A stretch of DNA of 64,000 nt, taken from NCBI GenBank assembly GCA_903847975.1, contig CAINFC010000275.1, positions 50,257 to 114,256 on the forward strand, read 5' to 3'. The position numbers and the translations under genes are program-made. How positions within the stretch are numbered: position 1 is the stretch's first letter; every line of letters starts with the position of its first letter. Shown here piece after piece: positions 33,553 to 42,763 of this stretch. This DNA is from an uncultured Acidobacteriota bacterium (lineage in GTDB: Bacteria; Acidobacteriota; UBA6911; CAINFC01). The notes beneath the pieces are model-generated. The model was given only the letters and a program-made list of their open reading frames with translations. It made no database searches and was not told the origin of the DNA.

Positions 33553-36500
33553 CTAAAAGGCCTGGCCGATCGAGAAATGGAAAGCGCCCCTGGATTCTCC
33601 GGGCAACCGGTCGAGTTTCCAGCCGTAGTCCAGGCGGATCAGAATGAAGGGATTTCGTATCCGAATGCCGAATCCGGCGGTCTTGCGCACATCCGCCAGG
33701 CGGAAATCGGAGGCTTTGGCCCAGACGTTTCCGAAGTCCGAAAACAGGGCCGTATCGATCCATTGGTAGAGAGGAGCGCGCAGTTCGCCGTTCAGGAAAA
33801 GCAGCGCCTGGCCGCCCACCGGCTGGCCGTCCGGCAGCTTGGGGCCGAGGTCATTCTGTGTGAATCCGCGGACGGTGGAACCGCCGCCGCCGAAGAAACG
33901 CTCGGCGGGAGTAACCACGGTGCCCCCGAGCGGGCGGAGGAAGCCTGCGCGGATTCCGGCGGCGAAGATAAATCGCGGGCGGCGGACTTCCTGGAACGGA
34001 ACCCTGCCCGGTCGCGACAGGCCCATGTACTTGAAATACTGGCCGAAATAGCGGCCGTATCCCAGGTTCCCGCCGAGTGCCCGGGAGGCAATCTCGACGG
34101 CATGCGAGGTGTAGGAACCGCGGGTCGGATCGAATATCTCATCGCGCGTGTCGCGGCTCAGAACCGAGAGGACCGGGGAGGTAGTGGCTTTCAGGGCGGT
34201 GGTCTGCGGATCGAGAGTGCTCCGCGGATCGCTGCTCCGGAGCGTGACCTCGGCACTCTGGAAGCGGTAGCCGTAGGAAAAGGTGAACTTTCGGCTAAAT
34301 TCGACCTGCTGCTGCAGGGTAAGGCTTTTTTCGACGATCTTCAGATGGTCGATCCGCCGTACCTGGTGCGTCCCGTCAAGAGTGGTGCTGAGGTCGGACC
34401 GGCCCAAGAAAGGCTGAGTGAAGTAAGTTCGCTGATTGAGCTCCTCCCGGTCGGCGATGATCCGGTAGCCCAAATAACGCCCTTCTCCCAGCAGGTTTCG
34501 GTTGCTGAAGTCGACAATCCCGCCGGCGCCGCGGGAGGAGTCGTAGGTGACCCCGTAGTCAAGACTGAAAGGTTTGGGCTCCCGGACCTGCAGCTTCAGA
34601 TCGAGAGGCTGTGTGGGAGCCGGGGACGATGGCGTCGCGGCCGTTGTCTCCGCGCTCTTCCCGTCATCCGGCGGCTGCAGGGTGATATCCGCCATGCTGT
34701 AGGTTCCGGACTGGAACAGTTTTCGGCGGATGCTGTCGATCCGGTCCCCGTCTGCGGCCTGCCCCTTTTTCAGCGAAACCCGCCGCCGCAGGAACTCTTC
34801 GCTGGTTTTAACGGTGCCTTCGACCTGAATGTCTGCGACTACGCTCAAGCGATCCTCCCGGATACGGAACCGCAGGTCGACCATCGCATCCCCGGGCCGG
34901 AGCTTGGCCACGGCCTCCACCTGTGCCTCCCGGTAGCCCTTTCTCCAGTAGTAATCCTGCAGCGCCCGGGAAAAATCGTCGCGTTGCGCGGCGACATAAC
35001 GGTCGCCCACCCGGGCTCCCAGTACCTTGCGCAGCGCTGCGGCGGCGATTCCGGCGTTGCCTTCAAATTGCAGCGATCCCAACCGGTAGCGGGGTCCGGT
35101 GTCCACCGGGATGATCCAGCGGTAAATGCCCTCTTCCCGGTTCCGAACGGCGTGGGGAGGGGCGGCCTCTGCGCTCAGATAGCCCAATCCCTGCAGATAT
35201 CGGATCGTTTCCTGTCGAACGGCGTCCGGGTTTACGGAGATTTCTTCGTGGAGGCCCGCTTTTTGTACCGCCTTTCGAAGGTCTCTGGCCAGGGCGGCCT
35301 TCGGCCCCTGGAAAACCAGCTCCACCTGGCGATAGCGCGGGCCGGCCGCAATCTCAAAAACGACTTTCCTGGCGCCAACCTCCTCCGCTTGCGCTTCCAC
35401 CCTGGGCTCCACGGTCGCATCGCAAAAACGCTCGCGGGTCAGGTAGCGTCGGATCAGAGCGGAGGCTTCCGCCAGGCGCTGCGCGTCCACCACACTTTCC
35501 TGCCAAATCCCGGCGATTTGTTTTCTGATTCCTTTCGGCAGGTCGATCCCCCGGAAGTCAAACGATACCGGCCGGCCGGAATGCAGGATGAGCTTCAGCC
35601 GCACGCTGCGTTCCCCGCGTTCGCTTTCCTGCCGGAGATTCATCTCGAGGTAACCCTTCCGGGCGAAGTACCGGGTCAGGGCTTCCATTTTTTCCTGCAC
35701 CTCGATGGAGTCGTATTTTTGGCCTTGTTTCAGCCGGAGCTGTTTCAGGATCTCCTGGCGCGGAAGCGAAAGCTCTCCCTCCAGGTCCAACGAAGAAATT
35801 CTCAGAGAGGACGCCCGCCGTGTCCCGCGGATGTCGCCGGTTGCGCTCCCCCCGCCAAAGCGCAGCCTGTGGCGCACTTCGCCGCGATCCGTGTCCTCCG
35901 TCTGGCTGACATAGCGGCCTTGGATGGTGCGTCGCCAGTCGTACTCGCCGATGACGATCTTGTCGTTGCTGTTCTGCAGATTGATGGAATAGGTCAGGCG
36001 CAAATTCGGGGTGAGGTTCTGACCGATGGTCAGCCGGGCGGTGGGATCGGAATCGGGGGAAATCAGGCTGGGCTCGATTCGGAAATCGCTGAGGCCCAGA
36101 GCCCGCCGGACTCGCATGTTGAAGCCGCCTGCCATGGTCGAGCCGAAGAGGGCCAGTGCCGATCGGGACATCTGCCTTCCGCTCGAGATTCGATCCGCAT
36201 TGTTCACCGACCCGGTCAGAAGCAGGGCGTAGATCTGCTCTTCGGTGGCCGGCGGGTCGGAACTGAAAACGGCCTTCAGATCTTTCAGACCCCCCTGGGC
36301 ATGGACCGTTACGGTGTATTCGGCGATTCGGGTCTGAGCCTGCAAATCAAGCGTGGGTTCGATGGCGTTCTCTTTGGTGAAGGAGACTGTGGCCCGGGAG
36401 ACGGTAAAGATGCGATCGCCGATATAAACGCGGCCTCCCTCTTCCAGTTCCACGCGCCCCAGGAGGGACGGGCGGTCGGTGGTGCCTGTCAGGCGGAGAT

Positions 36501-39500
36501 CGGCATAGGCATCCACTCTCGCCAGATTGTTGTCGATGCTCAGCGGCGAGACGGTGCGGATTTGCAGATTCAACCGGATCGGTTCGAGCAGAGGGTTCGG
36601 TGCGGCGCCCGGGACCGTTGTGGCTGGCAGGCTTTGCAGATGGATCGCTTCCCGGTGTTCTCCCTCCTGCAGGAGCACGGACCCGGAAACGAGCAAGGTG
36701 CGTCCCTCGGACCGCGCCTCCAGGTCAAGGTTCGAAGCCGTGCGCAGGCCTTTCGGGTAATCCAGGAAAAGGTTGGTGCCCCGGATCCGGGCCGCCAGAT
36801 CCCTCAGCCCCTGGCGGTCGAAGCCGAAGGCCCCTTCCGCCGTGAGCCGGCCGCCATTCAGCCGGCCGCGGAAGCCGGTCAGCGTACCCCGGGTCCCGTT
36901 GAACTCGAGGCGTCCCTGGAAGTCTTCGGCCGACAGGGGAGGAATGGGGAGCCGGAATCGGCCCCCTTTCACTTCGATGCTGCCGTGGAGCTGAGGGTCA
37001 CGAAATGTCCCGCCGACGGCAAGTCCGACGGCAACCGTGCCGGCGGCGCCCCATGTGCCGCCGGCCGGCATCAGCTGCTGGGCATCGGAAGTGCCGGTAA
37101 TCTTCAGGTCCAGAGTCCCCTCTTCGAGCAGCCCAAGGGAGCCCGTTACCTGAAGTTCGGTCTGCGGGCCTTTCAGCAAAAAGCGCTCGACGGACAACTG
37201 CCCATCGGCGATGCGCAGAAGAGACTCCCCGACTTGAGCTACCTCGGATTTTTCGGTTTTCAGGCGCAGCTCTGGGAACCGGATCGTGGCGCGCAGCAGG
37301 CGCAGCTCCGGTCGGGGAGCCTCCCCTTCCGCCCGCAGGCGGAGGTTGCCGGCCAGCCCGCCCGGGATGTCGGCCAGAACTCCCGGGTCGATGTTTTCAA
37401 GCTCCAGTTCTCCCTTCATCACCCCGGAGGCGTTCCCTGGTAAAAGAGCGGATAACGGGAAGGAGGCCTGCGCCCGGATGCGGCCGTCCGCCAGATTCGC
37501 CTCCAGCTGCCGCACCACGATTTCCCTGGTATCGATGCGCAGGTCGGTGGCGATCCGGGTCAGCGGTGTCTTCAAGCCGGGGATCCGCAGCGTTCCGTCC
37601 CTGCCGCTGATTTCGGCAGAAAGGGCGGGATCGGACAAAGATCCGCGCAGCGCGGCGTGCACCTGCAAACTGCCCTGCACCTCGAGCTCTTCGATTCCCG
37701 GCACCAGGCGGGGAAGCAGAGTGACCGGAAGGGTCCCGTCCATGAACAGTCCTTCTCCCGTTCCTCCTGCCGACCAGGAGATGGAGCCCCCTAGCTGCAG
37801 CGTGGCGTCGCCGAAGGACAGCGATGCGGGGGCCAGGTGCAGCGTCTCCCCATTCCATTCAGCGAGGATCGGCTTGCTGGTCCGGATCTCGTGGCCGGCA
37901 AACCGGAGGAGCAGATCCTGCAGAAGAGCGCTGGCGGTCAGCTCCCTGGGGCGTGCCAGAGGCCCGTCCACCTGGATCCGGCCGGCCACGGAGCCTTCCA
38001 TCGGAAAGCCCTGGCGTGACGGCAGGCCGAGACGTCGCAGGTCGGTCCCTGCCGACTCGGCCGCAGCGGTTACAGGAAACGGGCTTGCCAGACCCGCCTC
38101 GCCGGAAAGTGTCGTGGAAAGATCCGGGAAATCGAAGAGAAATTGGATCCGATTTCCCACCGCGCTCCAGGTGCCTGCCAACGCTCCCAGATTCCGTTCG
38201 GCAGCCGATATCTCCCTGCCGCTGAACCGGCCTGCCCAGGAGGGAGCCGACAGCGAGGTCCGACCTTCCGCGGCCAGCGAAAAAATTCCACGGATCCCCG
38301 TACCGTCCGGAAGGGTCATCGAATCGATTCTCCAGTCCGCGGCACTCACCCGAAAATCAAGGAGGTCTCTGTCCCAGTCCAGCGAACCGGAGGCCTCCAG
38401 CGGGCTCTCTCCGGAACTGCCGGGCCTTTCCAGGCGCAGCGTGCCGCGGGCCGGCTCGCCGCCGCCGATCCGGAATCCGGCGGAAAGCAGCCCCAGGTTC
38501 TCCCCGAGAATCCCTAATTCACTGCTTTGCAGCGTTCCTTCGATGACCGGTCGGGAAAAGGTCCCCCTCGCTGCCAGGTTCCCGGACAGCCGGCCGGCGA
38601 GCGGGACTTCCAGGCCGAGTCCGGCGAGCAGGGAGGGCAGAGCCGCATGATCAAACCCGGCCTCCAGGGAGAGGGAAGGAGAACCGGCCGAACGGGTGTC
38701 GATCTCGCCGCTCAGCTGCCCATTCTGTCCCTGCCACGAAAGACGGATGTCTTCCAACCTGCAACGGCCGGTGGCATAGTCAACCCTCCCCGTCAGGCCG
38801 ATGTCCTTCAGGCGCCCGATGCGCAGCGATGCGGAATCGATCCTCACCGAAACGCGCGGGTCAGCCGGAGAGCCAAGGACCTGGGCGCTCCAGCTCGCCC
38901 TGCCGTCGAGCGGCGGGGTAGTATCGGCGATGGCCGCAGGCCAGGCTCGGCGCAGGACCTGAAAAGCGGACGCCCCCTCGTCCATGGTACCTGCGAACTG
39001 TCCATGCCATTCCTCTGAAACCCGGTCAAATCGCAGGTTTCCGCCGAACTGGAAGCCGGAGCCGCGCATGCCGGTGAATTGCAGCGCGAGATTCCGCGCA
39101 TCCAGTTCCAGCCGCAGCGCCCCTCCCAGCGCCAGGAACCGGGTCTTTTCGCCGGGATCCTGAGGGGCGATCTTCATATCCAGAGCCAGGCGGGCGGCCT
39201 GCCAGTCGGCTCCCTCCCAGGTAACCCGGGCGGTTCCGGATGCCCTTCCGGCAATGGCCGGCCTAAGGCCGAACCGGCTCATGAGCCGACCTGTATCCAA
39301 CTCCCGGGCCGTTACCTGGAGCGAGCTCCGGCCCGCCCTCTCTGCCAGCCGAATCGAACCGGATGCGGCCACGGTTCCCATCGGTGAGCGGGCGGAAAGT
39401 TCCCTCAGGGCGAGTTCCGAGCAGGCCTGGTCAAAGTGCAAAGAGGCTTTGCCGGACCAGGGATCCATGCCGGACAGGCGAAAGTCCTTCGCTTCCAGCG

Positions 39501-40374
39501 AGCCCTCGGCCGTGAGCTTTCCCACGGGCCCGGTTACCAGGGCGTCGAGACGGACCGCACCGTCCGGCGGATCCGCTTCGCCCAGAGCTCTGCCCAGATC
39601 GCCCAGCTGCAGCTCGGAATGCAGGGTCAGATCGAGCGACGGTTCCTGCCGATTTCTTATCCGGCCCTGCAGGTGCGCCGAAACACCCGGAAAACCGACG
39701 GTCATGGACTGGACTTCCAGGTCCGCAGAGACCAGTTTTCCGGCCAGATTCAGCTCGTCGACGGCGAGGCGGCGGCGGTCCAGGGCGACATGCCCGGGAG
39801 CGAGCAGCGCCAGGGCAAGGTCGCGGCGACCGGCATTCTCCGAAGAAGTCAGGCGCAGGCGGGGCAACTCGATCCGTACATCCCGCGACCGGTCTTCGTA
39901 AAGCACGGACCCTTCTTCCACGGTTATGGAGGAGGACAGCCTGCTCCAGTCAAAAGGAGCGGATGGTTTTGCCGGAGGAAGGTTGGTCCGGCCGTCCGGG
40001 GTGACAACCCAATGGAGAGCAAGATTCCGGATTCGGATGTCCCGGACGGCGGAAAAGCCCTGAAACAGTCGCAGCGGGCTGAAATGCAGGGTGGCGGACT
40101 CGAGGAAGGCCAGGGGAGGAAGATCTTCGGCCGAAGCCGAGCGGACGGCCAGCTTTCCGATCTCCAGCTTTCCGCGGAGCAGGTCGAATCGGAAGTCCGC
40201 GGCCTCGACCGAAGCTCCCATCGTCGGCTGGGCGCGGGCCGCCAGGATGGCAAAAAGAGTGCGCTGCACCCGGGGAAGGTGAATCAAGGCCAGCGCGGTC
40301 GCGCCGATAGCGGCCGGCACGGCCAGAGCAACGATCCATTGCTTCCACCGAATGCGTCGAACCAAAGATGCCAC
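33553..40374 (-). CDS. Giant single-chain TamB-Omp85 (translocation/assembly) protein
   Basis: 2273 residues from a GTG at 40374. One uninterrupted frame joins two proteins that are normally separate. Residues 12-31 are an inner-membrane anchor (IVALAVPAAIGATALALIHL). About 50-1130 are AsmA/TamB-like beta repeats. About 1140-1490 correspond to the TamB C-terminal (DUF490) region, with LDLKITGTSD, GRVELEEGGRVYIGDRIFTV and ATEEQIYALLLTGSVNN. About 1500-1900 hold consecutive POTRA-like units (LDLEGELSLPRQEILKQLRL, GSLQFEGNAGIAAAALRKVL, YYWRKGYREAQV). About 1930-2273 are an Omp85 barrel with GGGSTVRGFTQNDLG near 2168 and a final FHFSIGQAF. The predicted chain would span inner membrane, periplasm and outer membrane, as TamB and TamA do in a complex. 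It lies in a minus-strand unit with OmpA, DUF4136 and META proteins. Confidence 0.88.
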   Translation of the reverse strand: MASLVRRIRWKQWIVALAVPAAIGATALALIHLPRVQRTLFAILAARAQPTMGASVEAADFRFDLLRGKLEIGKLAVRSASAEDLPPLAFLESATLHFSPLRLFQGFSAVRDIRIRNLALHWVVTPDGRTNLPPAKPSAPFDWSRLSSSITVEEGSVLYEDRSRDVRIELPRLRLTSSENAGRRDLALALLAPGHVALDRRRLAVDELNLAGKLVSADLEVQSMTVGFPGVSAHLQGRIRNRQEPSLDLTLHSELQLGDLGRALGEADPPDGAVRLDALVTGPVGKLTAEGSLEAKDFRLSGMDPWSGKASLHFDQACSELALRELSARSPMGTVAASGSIRLAERAGRSSLQVTARELDTGRLMSRFGLRPAIAGRASGTARVTWEGADWQAARLALDMKIAPQDPGEKTRFLALGGALRLELDARNLALQFTGMRGSGFQFGGNLRFDRVSEEWHGQFAGTMDEGASAFQVLRRAWPAAIADTTPPLDGRASWSAQVLGSPADPRVSVRIDSASLRIGRLKDIGLTGRVDYATGRCRLEDIRLSWQGQNGQLSGEIDTRSAGSPSLSLEAGFDHAALPSLLAGLGLEVPLAGRLSGNLAARGTFSRPVIEGTLQSSELGILGENLGLLSAGFRIGGGEPARGTLRLERPGSSGESPLEASGSLDWDRDLLDFRVSAADWRIDSMTLPDGTGIRGIFSLAAEGRTSLSAPSWAGRFSGREISAAERNLGALAGTWSAVGNRIQFLFDFPDLSTTLSGEAGLASPFPVTAAAESAGTDLRRLGLPSRQGFPMEGSVAGRIQVDGPLARPRELTASALLQDLLLRFAGHEIRTSKPILAEWNGETLHLAPASLSFGDATLQLGGSISWSAGGTGEGLFMDGTLPVTLLPRLVPGIEELEVQGSLQVHAALRGSLSDPALSAEISGRDGTLRIPGLKTPLTRIATDLRIDTREIVVRQLEANLADGRIRAQASFPLSALLPGNASGVMKGELELENIDPGVLADIPGGLAGNLRLRAEGEAPRPELRLLRATIRFPELRLKTEKSEVAQVGESLLRIADGQLSVERFLLKGPQTELQVTGSLGLLEEGTLDLKITGTSDAQQLMPAGGTWGAAGTVAVGLAVGGTFRDPQLHGSIEVKGGRFRLPIPPLSAEDFQGRLEFNGTRGTLTGFRGRLNGGRLTAEGAFGFDRQGLRDLAARIRGTNLFLDYPKGLRTASNLDLEARSEGRTLLVSGSVLLQEGEHREAIHLQSLPATTVPGAAPNPLLEPIRLNLQIRTVSPLSIDNNLARVDAYADLRLTGTTDRPSLLGRVELEEGGRVYIGDRIFTVSRATVSFTKENAIEPTLDLQAQTRIAEYTVTVHAQGGLKDLKAVFSSDPPATEEQIYALLLTGSVNNADRISSGRQMSRSALALFGSTMAGGFNMRVRRALGLSDFRIEPSLISPDSDPTARLTIGQNLTPNLRLTYSINLQNSNDKIVIGEYDWRRTIQGRYVSQTEDTDRGEVRHRLRFGGGSATGDIRGTRRASSLRISSLDLEGELSLPRQEILKQLRLKQGQKYDSIEVQEKMEALTRYFARKGYLEMNLRQESERGERSVRLKLILHSGRPVSFDFRGIDLPKGIRKQIAGIWQESVVDAQRLAEASALIRRYLTRERFCDATVEPRVEAQAEEVGARKVVFEIAAGPRYRQVELVFQGPKAALARDLRKAVQKAGLHEEISVNPDAVRQETIRYLQGLGYLSAEAAPPHAVRNREEGIYRWIIPVDTGPRYRLGSLQFEGNAGIAAAALRKVLGARVGDRYVAAQRDDFSRALQDYYWRKGYREAQVEAVAKLRPGDAMVDLRFRIREDRLSVVADIQVEGTVKTSEEFLRRRVSLKKGQAADGDRIDSIRRKLFQSGTYSMADITLQPPDDGKSAETTAATPSSPAPTQPLDLKLQVREPKPFSLDYGVTYDSSRGAGGIVDFSNRNLLGEGRYLGYRIIADREELNQRTYFTQPFLGRSDLSTTLDGTHQVRRIDHLKIVEKSLTLQQQVEFSRKFTFSYGYRFQSAEVTLRSSDPRSTLDPQTTALKATTSPVLSVLSRDTRDEIFDPTRGSYTSHAVEIASRALGGNLGYGRYFGQYFKYMGLSRPGRVPFQEVRRPRFIFAAGIRAGFLRPLGGTVVTPAERFFGGGGSTVRGFTQNDLGPKLPDGQPVGGQALLFLNGELRAPLYQWIDTALFSDFGNVWAKASDFRLADVRKTAGFGIRIRNPFILIRLDYGWKLDRLPGESRGAFHFSIGQAF

Positions 40375-40458
40375 CCCCGAAAACGCTGTTGTTATCGAAA
40401 GGCCATCCTCTTCCTGCCGGGGAGGTCTGGGGCTGCCTGCCCGGCGGTTCGGGGGATG

Positions 40459-41085
40459 CTACCGGGCAACGAGGCCCGCTTTTTTCAACTCATTGCCTGC
40501 CTTTTCCGTCAGCTTCCTCACCACCTTATCGGCCTCCTTGGCATCGGTGATCTCGCTGTCCCCTTTCCACACCAGCAGATCCTGGTCGAGGGAGAAAATC
40601 AGGGTTTCCACCAGTACGTTCATCTTCATGCCCACCGATGCCGGCACATAAAGGTTGTTCATGGCGTAGTTGTAATAGCTGGAGAAATTCACATACGTGG
40701 TTTCCGAGATGTAGGGCTGCCCGGGTGTGGCAAACATCTCCGGCTTGACCTCCACTACCCGCATGACCACCACCCCGGTTGCACCGGCATCGGCAAGGAG
40801 CCGTTTGGCCTCATCGCGGTTCTTCTCCAGATCCTTCTGGAACAGGCTGCTTCCCGCTATTCCCTGTATTCCTCGCCGGGACAGCTCGTCGATCAACGCT
40901 CCTTCGGCGCTTTCCCGGTTGGCAGGCTGAACGGTAAAGATAAAGACGGCCACCTTTTTCCCTTTCCAGTTGGCCGGTCGGGCCGCCGGGTTTTTCCAGG
41001 TTTTGACGAATTTGATTCCGCCCCAGACCGGCAGGCTCAGGGCCAGCAGGAGCAGGGCAGCAACGAAATAATTTCTATTTTTCAT
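40459..41085 (-). CDS. Small exported protein of unknown function
   Basis: 208 residues, GGTGGAG upstream of the ATG. Signal peptide about 5-23 (FVAALLLLALSLPVWGG). The body has WKGKKVAVFIFTVQPANRES, LIDELSRRGIQGIAGSSLF, EAKRLLADAGATGVVVMRVV and a YNYAMNNLYVP segment, resembling periplasmic or lipoprotein families that combine a Rossmann-like strand-helix repeat with a C-terminal WKGDSEITDAKEADKVV motif. I do not assign a name. Eighteen bases separate it from the META gene upstream and 84 from the TamB-Omp85 gene downstream, so it is likely co-transcribed. Confidence 0.65.
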   Translation of the reverse strand: MKNRNYFVAALLLLALSLPVWGGIKFVKTWKNPAARPANWKGKKVAVFIFTVQPANRESAEGALIDELSRRGIQGIAGSSLFQKDLEKNRDEAKRLLADAGATGVVVMRVVEVKPEMFATPGQPYISETTYVNFSSYYNYAMNNLYVPASVGMKMNVLVETLIFSLDQDLLVWKGDSEITDAKEADKVVRKLTEKAGNELKKAGLVAR

Positions 41086-41103
41086 GGAAACTCCACCGGT
41101 ATT

Positions 41104-42027
41104 TTATGGATCCGTTTTTTTTAAGGGCGCAAATACCAAGGTCTGCACCGTACCCCCATTCGTCGGATATGTCAATGTCAGCTTTCCGGCGAGAAAAGCG
41201 AACCGACGCGCATGCTGCAGGGCCTTCCGGAATCGGCCTTCGAATCGATCGATCGTTTCGCCGCACGACATTTGGGTGACGGTCATGGAGCCGACGCTGA
41301 TTTGGCCGGCAGCGGCGCTTTCGACAGGGGCCGAGTAGCGGTTGCAGCCCCCGCTGCCGGACAACCGGTTCCCATCGACCCGCAGGGTGATCCGCAGATC
41401 GGACGGAATCGTCTCCTCCTGCGCCAGTCGGGTGAGCTGCCATTCCTGCCGCCCCAGATCCTGCAGCGAAAGCGTTCCCCGTACTTTGGCCGGCTCTTCC
41501 TGCAGCCCGGTTCGCGCCATCGTCCAGCGGCGCATCGCTGTTTGCGAAGGGCAGCAGGCCGGATCGCCCGGACCGGCCTGCACCACGTCGAGTTCGATGC
41601 GCCCGGCGATGATCCGTCCGGAGTAAACCTGGATTCGGTCGCCCAGCAAAAGAGTGGTTATGTTCTCCGCCGCCGGGCCGCGCCAGGCGGCCACGGCCAG
41701 GTAGAGAAACGTTCCCGAACCACCCGGCAGGGAAGAGAGCAGAACGGCTGCCTCTTCTGTGCCGTCGCCATCCAGATCTCCGGTGAGGCGGAAATCCGGT
41801 AAAAGTTCGATGCGGGGATGCCCGGCACCGCCGGTTGCGGTTGGTCCCTTCTCCCGGACTCCGTTGCGGAGCCGGACCGGATTCTTTTCGATTCCCTCAA
41901 AGGACAGATGGGCGATCTGCTCCCACGACGGGGCACTCCTCTTCCCATTTTGAAGCGCGGCAGGGAGAGCATCCGCTCCCGCTGCCGCGAGTAGGACTGC
42001 CAGGAATAGGGCCCGCTGCAAAACCAC
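41104..42027 (-). CDS. Exported META (HslJ-like) domain protein with repeat-bearing N-terminal part
   Basis: 307 residues, GTG start with GGAAGG seven bases upstream. A signal peptide (1-20) is followed by a beta-rich region (about 25-195) with DLDGDGTEEAAVLL, an FG-GAP-like turn. A META domain covers about 200-300, seen as WQLTRLAQEE, LRVDGNRLSGSGGCNRYSAP, VGSMTVTQMSCGE and FAFLAGKLTLTYP. META-domain proteins such as HslJ are linked to heat-shock or novobiocin resistance and are thought to assist the envelope. Contacts between the DGDG loop and calcium are likely by analogy. Operon partner of the DUF4136 and small exported proteins. Confidence 0.85.
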   Translation of the reverse strand: MVLQRALFLAVLLAAAGADALPAALQNGKRSAPSWEQIAHLSFEGIEKNPVRLRNGVREKGPTATGGAGHPRIELLPDFRLTGDLDGDGTEEAAVLLSSLPGGSGTFLYLAVAAWRGPAAENITTLLLGDRIQVYSGRIIAGRIELDVVQAGPGDPACCPSQTAMRRWTMARTGLQEEPAKVRGTLSLQDLGRQEWQLTRLAQEETIPSDLRITLRVDGNRLSGSGGCNRYSAPVESAAAGQISVGSMTVTQMSCGETIDRFEGRFRKALQHARRFAFLAGKLTLTYPTNGGTVQTLVFAPLKKTDP

Positions 42028-42121
42028 AGGTACCTTCCAAATTCCGACCTCCGCGCTGCATCGGAGGGAAGTACGAACCTCGGCTCCGATTGGCGGGAGA
42101 GGTGTCCGTCGGATCCGACGA

Positions 42122-42703
42122 TTATTTTTTAACCGGGGGAGGGAAGTTCTGGAGCAGCTTGGCGACCGCCTTCTCCAGGTTCTTCTGCTGCTTTTCCGGC
42201 TTGGCTTTCTGGTCGATGGTTTTACTCACCAGGCCCCGCCAGATCAGGCTTTTCTGGGCGGTGTCATTGATGTCCAGCGCCAACTGGCCAATCAGGATGG
42301 TGGAAGTCTGCCCGGTGGTCGTCGACATGCCGCCGCCGCCGCGGTACCAGCCGCCGCGGTACCAGCCGCCGCCATAACCCCAATCCGAGCTGTAGGAGGT
42401 GAATTCCTTCTCCTGGGTCACCGCCGCCTGGTAGCCGATATACAGATCGGCCGTGTCGCTGTCCGACCTGGTCAGGCCCTTCTTGCCCAGTTCGGCGTCG
42501 ATAGTGGATTTGACCTGCTTGTCCAGCATATCGGCGAGCTGCACTGCGCCTTTGAGCACCGTCCATTTGTAAGTTTTGAACTTGGAAAAATCGGTACTCT
42601 TGTCAAAATTATACCGGACATCCTGTGCCCATCCCAGGGATGTGCAGACCGACAGTAGCAGCAAAAATAGGGCCATGGGTGGAAAGGCTGTGTTTCGTTT
42701 CAT
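42122..42703 (-). CDS. DUF4136 family exported protein
   Basis: 193 residues. Signal peptide about 9-26 (ending SLGWAQ). The mature sequence begins DVRYNFDKSTDFSKFKTYKW, then VKSTIDAELGKKGLTRSD and ADLYIGYQAAVTQEK, and late LALDINDTAQKSLIWRGLVSKT, the typical DUF4136 series. The insert after SSDWGY (GGGWYRGGWYRGGG) is Gly-rich with Trp and Tyr. DUF4136 members are mostly small lipoproteins of unknown role. This one has no lipobox. It lies between the OmpA-family and META genes (60 and 94 bases). Confidence 0.85.
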   Translation of the reverse strand: MKRNTAFPPMALFLLLLSVCTSLGWAQDVRYNFDKSTDFSKFKTYKWTVLKGAVQLADMLDKQVKSTIDAELGKKGLTRSDSDTADLYIGYQAAVTQEKEFTSYSSDWGYGGGWYRGGWYRGGGGMSTTTGQTSTILIGQLALDINDTAQKSLIWRGLVSKTIDQKAKPEKQQKNLEKAVAKLLQNFPPPVKK

Positions 42704-42763
42704 AGGAATTCCATTCTTTTTTTTATCGTAAGAAAATTGTGGCCGGAGTGTTCCAGACGCTCT

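Noticed and set aside
33577..37443. Long open reading frame (about 1288 codons) opposite the TamB-Omp85 gene
   Set aside because: It is antisense to a strong coding frame, has no domain or signal features, and similar long antisense frames occur opposite most GC-rich genes here (13479-16550, 5689-8241, 49476-51995, 58370-60943).
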